Shown: one piece after another, positions 1 through 11,541 of the stretch
Layout: the number at the start of each line of letters is the position of its first letter
Numbering within the stretch: the first letter of the stretch is position 1
Assembly (NCBI GenBank): GCA_904063045.1
Contig: CAJFCJ010000004.1
Location: 2,225,713-2,289,712 of the forward strand
Length of the DNA: 64,000 nt
From: Dimorphilus gyrociliatus
Taxonomy: Eukaryota > Annelida > Polychaeta > Dinophilidae
Direction of reading: 5' to 3'
Notes under the pieces: model-generated
Databases searched by the model: none
What the model was told of the DNA's origin: nothing
What the model saw: only the letters and a program-made list of their open reading frames with translations
Program-made: the position numbers and the translations under genes

Positions 1-836
1 AAAGGCTGAGAGAAGGAGGGGCTTAGTAGGTTTTCAAGGGATCTTTTGAACAGTTTTAGGCCTATGAAGAGGTACATTTGGCTCTTTAAATTTTTGGCAG
101 CGAAAAATGCATAATGAAACGAAAATAATTTTTATTATAAGCCATTCAAGCTTAAAGATTTAATTATCAGCACTGTAGACCAATATAAGCGGTATTTGGA
201 AAGTGTTTTCTTACTTTATAAGCGCCTTATACAATCTCTAATAATTGCAATAAATTTCATGACAATAAAGTCAAAATTGGTACTTCTGCTTCTTTTTTGA
301 ATATTTTTTATATGACAATAAAGAATTAATATTTCTCCAATTTCCTTTGATATATATAATATTTATATATATATATATATATTGTATATACTCGTATTTA
401 TAAATTAAATATCTTTTAAACGAAATGAATGACAATCATACTCTAAAGATTATTTACCAAGGATTCTCTAACTTTGATCGGAACCGCCTAGATTTTGTGT
501 TTTTTTTCTTTTTCGTCGCTAGTTTAGTTTATAAGGCTACATCATTGACTGTTTACGTTACGGATTTATTTTAAGGCAAAGACGAGAGAATAGAGGATAC
601 AATAGTGGAAATAAATTTATTTTTCTCTTTTTCCTCCTTCTCTATTCAAGAAAATAGCTGTTTAAGTTTTCTAATCCGGTATTGGTAAGGAAAATTGAAA
701 ATTTATTTACAGCCTGACAAAGTTCTTTTGTTATCTTTTGATTTTTTTTCTTTCGTTGAAAGACATTTTTTTCTATGATTAATTTTAATGTCCTTCCTCT
801 CTATTCCTTTTTTTCGGCTATCTACCTATCTATCTA

Positions 837-838
<2 letters not shown>

Positions 839-885
<47 letters not shown>
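839..885. repeat. (CT)n microsatellite
   Basis: About 23 uninterrupted CT units. It produces a spurious Ser/Leu ORF on the plus strand. Confidence 0.97.
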
Positions 886-886
<1 letters not shown>

Positions 887-2326
887 GTCTTTCTCTCCGT
901 TCTTTCGCTTCTTTCTCCCACGGACACCTTCTTCTTCACAATCTAACACCAATTCTACCTGTCTCCTTAATTTTCTTTTAATTCTCAGTAAAGCGTGATC
1001 TCTCTCACTCCTTAATTTTAGAATGTTGTTAGTCTTTTTTCACAATAAATTCTATGCACTCGTAAATCCTGTTGTTGATTTATATTACGGATTAGGCGAT
1101 AAAAGAAAACTTGTTACTCATATTGTGAGAAAATATTTTGGCGTTTCTTTCTTCTATTTTTAATTTAACTTACAATAAGGGTCATTTAAGACTTTCAAGT
1201 GGTACTCTTCAAAAATCTTAGGCCCAAAAAAGCTCGTAATTCGCTTTTACGGCCTCTTTCATAACAAAACCGTATGTTAATTAAGTCTTTGGAGATTGAA
1301 TTCTTTTTCTAAGGAAGGATATTTAATGAACTGACCAAAGTTTAATTACAAGTTATTTAATTGCCTACGAGTATAAAATTAATTAAACTAATTTCATGAT
1401 AGGGAGATAGATGTACAATACAAATAGATATGTTCCTATATTTCTAAGAGATCCTATCGACAATAACCCGGACAAGGAAAGAAAATACAAAGATTTCTTT
1501 GTTTTCACCTATTGATAAAAGATCTTTAAAATTATTAATTACAGTTAAGGTATTATTAATTATTTTGATAAATTATTCAATTTTCTCATATTGAAGCTGA
1601 ATAGAAAAGTTTTTTACTGCCAAGTTTATGAAATTGAGGGATAAGAAAAAAATGATCGCTTTTAAAGAGATTGACAAGTCAAAGAAAATAGAAAAGTAAA
1701 GAAGGTAAAGAACAGCTCCTGTTAGACGAGATATTGAGATAAACAAGAATACAGTTTTTTGAATAGCTTGCGGAAATGATGAAAGTAAGAAGCGATTGAA
1801 GTCGCCTCGGGCAACCTCTTCATACATTTTAAATTGACTCTTTTCCTTCTCTTTTACGTCTTCGCAAACATAAAACTATTCTATTTTCTTTAAGGAAAAA
1901 AAATGTTTCATAGGTTTTGATATATAAAAATTTAATGGTAGAAGTAACAATGATTAATGGTCTATTGGCTAGAAAAGAAAACTATCAATCTATATATCTA
2001 TATAGATAGAAATTCCTATCTCTATAAAGGTGATATATACTATAGAATACAAATATATATGTTCAAATAGCTATATATGTAACTTTGAAAGATTTTATGA
2101 ACACAGAACCGCTATAATTATCTGGCATTGTGAACAAAGAAGTTTTTTAATCAATCATATAAAAAAATATATATAAAGGGTAAATACCAATAGTACTATG
2201 CATACTTTTTAATGCGTAATCCCTATATATACCTACATTCGATACAGATAGAATTATAAACCGAATTACATGCCATTTAGATAAACCAATTTTTGGATAG
2301 CTTCACGTAGAAAGAGAACGAGAAAA

Positions 2327-2371
2327 GGGAATAGATAGATAGATAGAATGAGAGAGAGAGAGAGAGAGAGA
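2327..2371. repeat. (ATAG)n then (GA)n microsatellite
   Basis: Four ATAG-type units run into about ten GA units. Confidence 0.93.
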
Positions 2372-3119
2372 AAGAAGAAAGAAAGGTATAAATAGTAAAA
2401 GAAGGATGGAGAGGCTATCTCTTCACTTCTTGCCTTCAATCTTAAAAAAAATCGAAAACTACAATAAAAGCTTTTTGATTTATAAATAAAAAGATACTCT
2501 ATTTATATAACGGTATAGAAAATTTGATAAAATTAACATGGAAATATATGGCTTTTCTTCTTTTTTTAACATTTACAACATTCTTTTGAATGGATATTTA
2601 TTGTTAGACATTTTATTTATGCTATTAATTTTTTTAAATTGATTCATAAACTATCTTTAATTCACTTTTTCTCTCTCCTATTCTCTCTTTCTCTTTACCA
2701 TTTTTTCTATGAAAACCGCAACTCTTCCCTAATCTTTTTACTCTAGTAAATTTCTTTCAATTGACTATTTTCTATTTTATCTAGCTTTTCTTTGATTCTA
2801 AAATTTTTTTCTTATTATAAATATATAATATAAAGATTTTAAAATTGAAATTTTTACGCTATTCAAGCTGTTCAAGTGCTGACAATTTCTCGAATTACAA
2901 AAAGAGCACTCGGTCATATTTACTAGCTGATCTTTCCTCACATTCTTCCCTAGAGAAGAAAGGAAAAGAAATTTCTTTGCCTCCTTTTTTTTATCGGAAA
3001 ATTCTATCAGTAAGGCAAGATAAGTTATCAAGCGCTCAGCATGTAAGTAAACAAGTATCTTCGTAAATAAATAATTTCAGTTAATTATATCCAATATATA
3101 TGTTTAACTCACCACTATC

Positions 3120-3310
3120 GAATAAGATTATTTGCAGAAGCCAGATTACTAACGCCTGATAATCCATATTCGCCGCTAACCGACGAGCAAATAACAACGG
3201 GCATCTGCGAACTTTAGATAGGCCTTGAAAGGGTCACGTGAACAGCATTCTTAGCCAATCAGCACTAAGTATTTTAAAACAAAGATAGCCTATTGGCTAC
3301 GATAGAGTGT
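3120..3310. promoter_or_regulatory. Candidate regulatory island: CACGTG box and inverted CCAAT pair
   Basis: A stretch less A+T-rich than its surroundings. It has GTCACGTGAA (3233-3242), an E-box of the MITF/USF/TFE type. TAGCCAAT (3252-3259) and ATTGGCTA (3292-3299) form a perfect 8-base inverted repeat around a TATTTTAAAAC core. The arrangement resembles a promoter for a gene off the left edge, but no transcript is visible. Confidence 0.35.
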
Positions 3311-4800
3311 ATAATCAAAAATTTTTGCCTGTATATATATCTCTTTTCAACAAGAAAAATATTAGTATATTTCAGGTAAATCGTAATCAATTAACTGTAC
3401 TATAGTAGATCTATTGATAGAGCTAACTATAGAATAATTTTGATGACTTTATTTAGCCATAAAACGCGCATAAATCAGGATTTAAGGATTAAGTAAAAAC
3501 ATTGCTATAAAATATACTATGATTGTATAATGAAGTTGTTTTTAGAGTTAAAAATTATTTTTAGACATTACCATGGTGAAAATCTAAGCTAAGCAATTTT
3601 TCGTCTGAAATTTCATATTTTGACAATTGTTTAGCAATAAAATAGAAGATTTATTAGTATTTTATTACCAATAGATTATTAGACATACCAGGTGATGAAG
3701 ACAGGAATTTTTTCAACTCTTAAAAATTCCTTTTTTCTTCTATTTTTATCTATGAAGAATATTAATTAAACGTTTTTAAAGATAAAAAAATCCAATTGAA
3801 AAATTCTTTGAAGATTTCAACAAAAAAAAGAATCTGCTATTAAAGTAGACGGGTCGGTGGAAAAAGTAGCTGGTCTGTTCTTTATATAAGTAAAGTTTAA
3901 TTTTTAACTACAAATTCTCTAAAATTAACAATTGTATTATTGTTTTTCTCTTATTTACACATTAGAGAATTAGGATTATCGTTTACAGGTACTTTTAAAA
4001 GTTTGCTTGAAATCAATTAATTGTTAAATAAACTCACTATTATCACAAATTGAATAGCTAATAATATGAGGTATGGTAGGGTACGATAAAGGTTATTCGG
4101 GCTTTGGCCTTAAACCGCAAATATCTATTAAAAACTTTTTACTGTAAGGATTTTTACTTTTTTCTTAATTTGAAGGGATAATATTTTTGAAAAAGATTCA
4201 ATCCAAGTGCAGGAAAAGCTAAGTAAACTGTACTTAAAAAAAATAACATTCGGCTAAATAAAGCCAAATATGTGTTCCTTGATCATTTTTAGTATTCCTA
4301 TGTACTGTATATCATATAAATATGATAGATCCTCTAAGGGGGAAATGGGAGATAAGCGTTAAAGGAAATATTCGCGTTGGATATGACTATTTCGAATAGC
4401 GGTATGCAAATGAGTCAGGTGATTAAAGGATGTTTCAAGAGCCTTCTTGAATGCAAATGACGGTCGTTTAGCGGCTATTATGGAATATTTTCAACAGGGA
4501 TCAAAAGATGGGGCGGTTGGATTCTCTTAGCCGTGAAACTTTGACGGCATGAAAGTTGTTTTTATCTTTATCTCTGTGGTATATTGCAATTCCCTTCATA
4601 TTCTTACAATAAAAGCAAAAAGAGCGACTTTGTTGACGGATAAACGATGCGAAAAAGGTGACAGGGGTCAAATAAATAAGCGAAGGATTAAAGGCTATAT
4701 CGGCGCGTGCAAATCTCCTGAAAGTAGTCAAATCGTTCGAAAATATCGTATCAAGTTACGATCTATGAAAGGAACCCGTATTTTTATAAGCGTCCTTCAA

Positions 4801-4895
4801 TAGATGGCGCTTCCTCTATTTCTATACCTTTAATAGAATTTGATACTCCCTATTTAGGCCTAACTTGATTTGTATTTTTTTTCGTCAGAGGGCAG
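4801..4895 (+). promoter_or_regulatory. Pair of CTCF-like core motifs
   Basis: TAGATGGCGC (4801-4810) and CAGAGGGCAG (4886-4895) both fit the metazoan CTCF core YAGRKGGCRS on the same strand, 85 bp apart, downstream of TH. Binding is inference from the motif. Confidence 0.35.
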
Positions 4896-5626
4896 TTTTA
4901 GTCATAACTCTGCTGAATTTTCTGCTAATTAGTTAACCTATACAGGGAGGTTAGGTGATAAGACTGGTTCGTATTTGATCCTTCTGACCTTCCTATGGCT
5001 CGTAAATCTGGCATCAATTGCATTACCGGGGCGTGCAGTTGCATTTTGGTCAATTAGAAGTTTCTTTATACCTCAGTATATTTATCTCTTTCTCCTCCTC
5101 TTTCTCTCCTTCTATTCTATCTTTCGTTTACCTTCTCTCATTCAGCCTCTTTACAATATTACAATAAAAAAATCAGAGTAATGTAAAAAGATAGAATTTA
5201 GTTATTTTAGTAGTAAAAAACAATATTTGGATTTTTGTAAGTAAGCTTTTAGCAGTTGAATCGATCCAAAAAATAAAAATAAAAACCGTTTAAATAATAA
5301 AAATAAACGTTTTTAATGTAAATCATTAACCTTCATTTCTCTTTTAAAGAGAAACAATAATAATAAAGAGTTTACTTTGTCATTAAAGTAATTTTTTTAT
5401 ATGCTAAGAAGAAAACAAAAGAAAGGTAAATAGGCTGAAGGTTATTTGAACATCTTCTGCTACTTTATTAGCTTGACTTCTTATAGGTATTATCTAGTGA
5501 AGCGAGCCAATTAAGATGAGAAAAATATCCTCTCTCAAGTGTGAACTTTATTAAATTAGGGTATATAAAGCATAAACCGAAACTAATTATTACTGTGATT
5601 ATGACGATGCCAAAGTTTACAATATT

Positions 5627-5679
5627 CCTTACGGTAGATGGCGTCTAGTATCGGCAGTCTGTCATCTACACCGTTAAGG
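5627..5679. repeat. Imperfect inverted repeat (hairpin) containing a CTCF-like motif
   Basis: The left arm CCTTACGGTAGATG (5627-5640) pairs with the right arm CATCTACACCGTTAAGG (5663-5679), with about three unpaired bases and a loop of about 22. TAGATGGCGT (5635-5644) begins in the left arm. It may be a small MITE end pair, a structured RNA or a chance palindrome. Confidence 0.45.
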
Positions 5680-5905
5680 AGGAATAATAAGATTCTTTTT
5701 TGATAACCCATTTATCTTCTTTGACCTTTTTGCAAAATATTTCTTAACAATTTTTATATGAAAAATCAATTATCTTCACAAGGCTCTTCTTCCTATTTCT
5801 ATTTCGCCATACGAAATTTAAGTATCATTATTGTAAGTTTGGAAATGATAATTACATGATAAGTTACTTTTAATAATAACAACACGAATTAATTATATTG
5901 CAACA

Positions 5906-5911
5906 TTTATT
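5906..5911 (-). terminator. Candidate polyadenylation signal for TH
   Basis: AATAAA on the minus strand about 213 bases past the TH stop codon; I saw no closer canonical hexamer in the interval. Confidence 0.35.
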
Positions 5912-6123
5912 TACTAAGGATAAAGACAAGAGTATTTCTGAAGTAGACTAAGCATTTTATGATTGCTCTGAAGTGGAACTTTTATACTAGCTAAGCTTTT
6001 TTTTGAACAAGCTAATACGTTTCTTTTTGAACATACCGCCAAGTGCCAAGTATAATTAATGGATTAATTCTTTTTAACTTCTGAAACTACCACAACAAAT
6101 AAATTGACCATTCTTCATAATTT

Positions 6124-8854
6124 TTAAGCAATGGATATAGAGTGGATACGCCTGATGGCGTGTTGTAAATGAGTCAGATCCGCTTTCATCGACTGAACCG
6201 TTTCGCTAATGGCTTCCGAATTGTTCAAAAGTTTGACTGACTGAGTGTAAGGATCATAACGAACTTCATATGGTCTCTTAATCTGAGAAGAGTATTGTCG
6301 AAGTTTCTCCATCATAGTTTCAAAACTCTCAGCCACAAAGTAAAGCGGTTGATAATCTGATTTTTGTTTGTTTTACAAAGATTAATGAGAAATTTCTGAA
6401 TGGTTATTTACTATCAAAATAATACCTTGATCTTGATAAGGTTGAATAGAGGTCGTATCAGGATCGAAAGGACGTCTCTCTGGCACGTCACTTAAAGCGT
6501 GTTCTAATTCACCAAATGCCGATAATAGCCCTGCTCCATAAGCGCGAATTTCCCCTTTTTCCTTACACAGTCCAAATTCAACTGTGAACCAATAGAGTGT
6601 TGCGAATTTTTCGATGTCTTCGTCGCTAGCTCCTAAAGAAGCTAGACCAATCTCCTGTGAAAATTCAGCAAAGTAAGGATCAGCCAACATTGGTACGTGC
6701 CCAAGAAGTTCGTGAACGCAATCAGGTTCAACTGTATGTTCAGGAGCTGAATGATGACGAACATACTGCGTACATTGGAAAACCCTGAACGCCAAGCTAG
6801 CCAAAAAATCTCTTGCTGATAATAAGCCAGCAACTGGTCGCAATTGGAAACCAGACAGCCTTTGTAGAAATTCGGAGACCTTTCTTAATTGTGGAACTTC
6901 GGTTTGGGAATAAACTTTTTCAGCCTCCAGTTTGGCAAAAGCTCTGTTAAATTGTTTACAAGCGTGGGTAGGATAAAGCTTTTTTAACATTGAATACACG
7001 TGGAACCATGTCCTATTCTCATTCTCACTATATTCTACATCCGGTATTATTTCACCACTAAAAAGGAAAAAAACGTGTAACAAGCTATCGATTTATAATA
7101 ATATTTATAGAATATTCTGTCTTCTCTTAGAAAAGAAGATAAAGAGTATACTGTGTATAAATTGTTATGTTGAGATATATTACTGTTTATAGTTAAATGC
7201 CAAATCAGCAATATGCTGACGTCGATTTCTGTATACTTTATCGGAAAAGCCTGGATGGTTGAAATCTAAATCTGGATCATATTTGGTTAGGAGGTGATTA
7301 CATTTGTCTAGGTCGGAAATATGAGTAGGGATCCAAATATCTGTAATAGTATAATTAGAACAATAGTATGACATTGAAAACAAGATCAATTAACCTTTGT
7401 AAATATGCTTGTCCGGTCCATCATCTTCAATAATCTTAAGTTTACATATTTCAGGCAGGGAATTTATCAATTTTATTATCGAATCACTATGCCCTTCGGT
7501 ACAGACCATACCAAAAAAGACATCAGCCTTACGATCTTTCTTATTGTTACTTCTCGATTCGATATGTTCCAATCGAACTTGACTTAATTTCTATTTGAAC
7601 AAGAGAGAAAAACCTTAAATGAAATTTAATCCGGTTGCACAAAAGTTAAATGCTGTTTATATATGAATATTAACAATATTTCTCTACTTTTCATATTAGA
7701 TTGTACAAATATAAAAAGCTATTTTTAACAAAGAAAAATATTAAATACGACAAAATCAACTATAAAAGATTGTTTGTCACGCGACCAAACGACGACAGAT
7801 CGATTTCGATAAATAAAAAGTCCGACTTTTGCTCTCTACATCGATAATTAGGTGACGCGAACTGCAATACAGCAATATGCACTCCGTCCTTGTAAAGGCG
7901 CATTTCCTGATAATTTTCATACTATTTTTACGCTAAAATCGGATAATGCGAGAGAGAAGTGTGTCGAAATTTCTTCCTTTTCTTGTATTCTTTCCCATTT
8001 TGTGGTCGTATATATATATATAAATTTATAGATATATATATACTGTATATATATATATATATATTATACTATATATAAGAGTTCTGTATGAACTATTTAT
8101 ATAATAGTATATCCGCTATGTGCAAATACAATATACATGTATCAAATATACAATGTATACATATTTATTTGTACATACTTTTTATTTTTTACTTAACAAA
8201 CTACTAAAGTAAACTTTGCAGATTAAATCCAACACAATAGATTAATCGATTATTGAAATATACTCTGGTTATTTTCTAATGAGAATTTCACTTAAGCGCT
8301 ACTTTAAAAAGTCTTGAAACGTCAGATAATCCGATTTATTTCAAGGGTGAGAACAAAAGGGAAAGTAGGGTACTTTATAATATAGTTTTTTTTTAATCCT
8401 ATTTATGGAAACTTTTATTTAAATGTTATTTTATTTATAAAAATAATAATTTATTGCTTTAATTCTTATTATCCATTGTTAAGCTGGTCTATAAATTTAT
8501 ATATACTGTTTAATTACCTCAATTTCTGATAAGATTCTCCACACGTGACTTATATCGAAAAGAGTTACAATGAATGATAATGGAACTGTATTTTCGATAA
8601 TTTTCTTATCATCATCAGGTTTTTCTAATTTTTCAAATTCAGCATTAGTTACTGTATCGAATTTAGCATCTTCTATTAAACTGCGATGTTTCCACGATCC
8701 GTGCTGAAATTGTAAGTTTTTTTTAATAAAATAATAAATATCTTGTTTTATAGTTTTGCTAAAAGAAAAATATTATCTCTTTTATACTTACTTCTTGGCT
8801 ATAACCTTTTTGAAAAGCCAAGCGTCTAGCAGCCGTTTCGGCGTCTGTATCCAT
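6124..8854 (-). CDS. TH: Tyrosine 3-hydroxylase (tyrosine monooxygenase), six exons, complete
   Basis: Converts tyrosine to L-DOPA with tetrahydrobiopterin, O2 and Fe(II); the rate-limiting cytosolic step of catecholamine synthesis. Exons: 8792-8854, 8518-8703, 7395-7590, 7184-7340, 6426-7057 and 6124-6356. Phases agree throughout and give 488 residues; human TH is about 500. Every intron is GT-AG, and the shortest is 54 bp. The N-terminal RSLIEDAK (Ser29) matches the mammalian Ser40 kinase site RQSLIEDAR, which separates TH from phenylalanine and tryptophan hydroxylases. An ACT-like regulatory part (about 60-145) precedes the catalytic domain, which carries HELLGH and YWFTVEFG. The iron ligands are inferred as His316, His321 and Glu361, with the same spacing as in human TH. 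The C-terminal helix (about 455-488) should form the tetramer. The start is the first ATG, followed by [11 protein letters not shown]. Exon 3 has no internal ATG, so a simple ORF scan starts it at TTG. The only close alternative is another aromatic hydroxylase, which the N-terminus argues against. Confidence 0.96.
7775..7960. promoter_or_regulatory. Candidate intronic regulatory island in TH intron 2
   Basis: Intron 2 (7591-8517) is otherwise very A+T-rich, but this part is richer in G+C. It holds two ATCGAT palindromes (7799-7804 and 7840-7845), the second continuing into a TAATTAGG homeodomain-type core, plus GGTGACGCGAAC. No open frame is apparent. The (TA)n tract at 8009-8077 follows. Confidence 0.28.
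8009..8077. repeat. (TA)n tract with central TATACTGTATA, TH intron 2
   Basis: Nearly pure TA alternation interrupted by one CTG. Confidence 0.9.
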
Positions 8855-8990
8855 CGCCAATTAGATTTCAAATGACTGGTCTGTCGCCAATAGTTCGAGT
8901 GTTACCAATAGCTCATTGACTATTCTCTCGTTTAAAAACCTATCAGCTATTGCAATTAATTAAAAAGAAATTTCCCAGAATTAGTTGATT
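8855..8990 (-). promoter_or_regulatory. Candidate TH proximal promoter with three inverted CCAAT boxes
   Basis: Directly upstream of the TH start codon, CCAAT occurs three times on the plus strand (8857-8861, 8887-8891 and 8905-8909), reading ATTGG in the direction of TH. Three copies in about 55 bp is unusual for such A+T-rich DNA. An A/T-rich TTTTTAAAC stretch lies further upstream near 8931-8939 and may serve as a TATA-like element. The transcription start is not determined. Confidence 0.4.
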
Positions 8991-10049
8991 TACTATGACA
9001 TTTTTGTTATACTTTAAATTATTTTAGGTCAAAATTAGCAACAGTAACTCATTTAATACATATATGTTTCTAACGTTCCTCTCTAATAATCAATATAAGC
9101 GGAAATTGAACAAATATCGAATGGTGGGCATATTTTGGCATAGAATTTTTTTCCGGTCATTCCGTATGTAGTTAGCCGGTATGGAAATGACTTGGGTTCC
9201 TTTCTATAGTTTCGAAAAAGGATTCTTATTATAAAACTTAAATTAAGCTCTTAAGAAATTTTTTTCCAGAAGAAAGCTAATTAGTCAACTATACACTGTA
9301 AATAAAACCTTCTATTTTCCAGGTATTGCGTATATTTGAATAAATAAATAAATATATATATAAATATATATATAAATAGTACAGTATATACATTTCTGTT
9401 CCTTATAAAAAGTACAGATGGCGTTAGCATCATGCCCGTAACAAAATTAACTTGGTACTCTTCCCTATTTTTATAAAAGTTATTTCCCTTACAATTTTAT
9501 TTTATATTTAAATTCATTAATCAAATAAAGTTAATGTAAGAAACCTTTTCATTCTTTCACTTAAGCTAGATTAAAACTTATTAATAAGAAACTCAATTTC
9601 CTCTTTCTAGTCTTAAGTATTAAAGAACTTTCAAATTATTCAAAGTTTATTTATATTTCATATTAGGACAAATTCGTTAAAAGAATATAGAAGAGAAAAG
9701 AGGAGGAAAATTTAGTATTTTCTCTCTTTCTTTTCCCTTTTATTCATTTATCCCTTAAAATTTATTGATCAATTAAGTTTAATTTATTTATACACTTTTT
9801 TTAAACCTCTATTTATTAAAATTAAATAGAAACAGATTGATGGAAATGTTTTATAATAAAAAAACAACAAGAAGTAGAAATGTAGGAAGAGAAAAGCGGC
9901 GTAAATATCAGAGATATACGATTAATATCAATACGTTTGAAAACATGATATTATTAGTTTATCTGAGACTGCACAGTGAAATTAATTAATGACGAGTTTG
10001 ATAATAGCCTCATATGCTAATACATATATATAACTATCCATTTATTTTT

Positions 10050-10051
<2 letters not shown>

Positions 10052-10081
<30 letters not shown>
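10052..10081. repeat. (TA)n microsatellite
   Basis: Fifteen TA units, intergenic between TH and its relic. Confidence 0.95.
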
Positions 10082-10083
<2 letters not shown>

Positions 10084-10494
10084 CATTATACAGAATACTC
10101 TGCGTGTTTCCTCAACGGAAGATCCAAACTGTGAGGATAATGAAAATATGAAATTTCAAATAATCTTATTGCTATTGGAATAATAATTAAAAATTCTTTG
10201 TTTCGCTTTACCGCTTTGTATTTCTTTTTTTAAGGTTTCTAGAAGAAAATATATCAACAACATTTTAAAGGAGAGTATACATTTTCCTTTCATCCAACAA
10301 TAATTAAAGAAGCAAGCCATTACGATAATAATACTGAAATAGATTTATTTCGTCCTTGTTTCTAAAAGAATTGACTTTTTCAGTTATAAATTGCTAATAG
10401 ATATCTTTGTGCTTCAACTGTAGTCTAATTAAATATATACATTTCAATAGAACGTTTGGGCGTCTATTTGTTTTTGGATGATCTAGATATGTTT

Positions 10495-10965
10495 CCATGT
10501 TAAAATTAAACTAAAAACTGATCGCAAATTTAAAACCAGACATGGATATATATCAGCAGTTACTCTGATACGATTTTTGTATTTGTTATACTTCTTCTCT
10601 AGAATTAGATTCCGTGTTCTTTTCATCCTCTTTCGCCTCTTTTGTCGTATTTTTTGCTATTTTATAAAGAAAGATGACTCTTACAGAATAGCTTGCACAA
10701 TAAAAATTGATAATTTCGATCCATAAATGCAAAAATATAATAGCTAGAAAATTTGGAAATATGCTTTCATTGATTTATTATAAAAATTTAAGTAGAACTA
10801 CATAGATACTTTGTCTTTTAATAAAAAATAAATGAGCGTATGTCAGCTATTTTTTGATATTGATATCTGCTAAGCCTAGATGTTCGAAAACAAAATCCGG
10901 ATTATATTTACTTATCAGGTGAGAGCATTTGTCTGACTAGGGAACATAAGAAGAACTTCAAATAT
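10495..10965 (-). pseudogene. Decayed tandem copy of tyrosine hydroxylase (exon 4 and part of exon 5)
   Basis: 10872-10965 aligns without gaps to functional TH exon 4 (7247-7340), with 68 of 94 bases identical by hand count. The CAG acceptor just upstream on the minus strand is preserved. Read in the TH frame it gives SDKCSHLISKYNPDF, against [16 protein letters not shown] in TH. It has stop codons TGA (10958-10960) and TAG (10937-10939), so it cannot encode protein. A second weaker match at about 10495-10545 corresponds to exon 5 near 6815-6858 (around the residues FQLRPVAG), with one inserted base. Order, strand and spacing match the functional gene, which lies 1.6 kb downstream. I could not recognise relics of exons 1-3 or 6. 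Intron sequence appears to have been present, so this is a tandem duplication rather than a retrocopy. Confidence 0.8.
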
Positions 10966-11522
10966 CTGAAATGATACAAACAGATACTATACATCATATG
11001 GTTGTCGATAGATTTTATATAATATTTTGAAAGAGAAATAATGATTTTTTTCCACATAGAATTGCGTTGATCTTTATCTCTCGTCTTAATCTCAACAAAA
11101 TCTAACGTTATCCTTTTGATCTCATCTTCTTATTTTTATAAATTCAATATTATATTAATTCCTGTTGATAAATGAAAAACAAAATATAAAATAAGGAAAA
11201 ATGGCTTAACTTTCAAATATATGAACAAAAAAATGATAAATAAAGAATGTATTATCATTCGTCTATTTCAGCTTATCCAAGCGTTATAGTGTTAAATTAA
11301 CACTTTTAATAAGTAAAGTTAAGAAAAGCGTTCTTCTCTTTTTTCTCTTTATATTTCCTTAATGGTTTTATTTATAGTCTATGAATATTAATAAACTAAA
11401 AAAAAAATTATTTAAATATAACTTCCTCTTCGTTATCCATGTAGTTGTCCTTAAAAAACAAAAACGACTTAATTAATATTCATATATTCGAAAAGAGGAA
11501 ATGTTTAAAATGATTTCTATAT

Positions 11523-11541
11523 TTCTTCTTCTTCTTCTTCT
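11523..11541. repeat. (TTC)n microsatellite
   Basis: Six TTC units. Confidence 0.85.

Larger units (their letters stand above)
1..5905. other. Left intergenic region, no supported gene
   Basis: A+T-rich DNA with microsatellites and the small islands listed separately. The short frames at 1573-1827 (minus), 2845-3066 (plus) and 4549-4803 (plus) have no recognisable domain, no splice partners and A/T-driven composition. I do not call them genes. Confidence 0.6.

Noticed and set aside
775-981. Ser/Leu-rich plus-strand ORF
   Set aside because: It is the translation of a (CT)n microsatellite; the same applies to frames at 14840-15043, 23969-24337, 27878-28084 and 55210-55398.
1573-1827. Hydrophobic 84-residue minus-strand ORF
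   Set aside because: The hydrophobic content follows from A+T-rich codons (Phe, Leu, Ile), and no family signature is visible.
4549-4803. 84-residue plus-strand ORF
   Set aside because: No domain, no conserved pattern and an overlapping ORF on the other strand; coding status unsupported.
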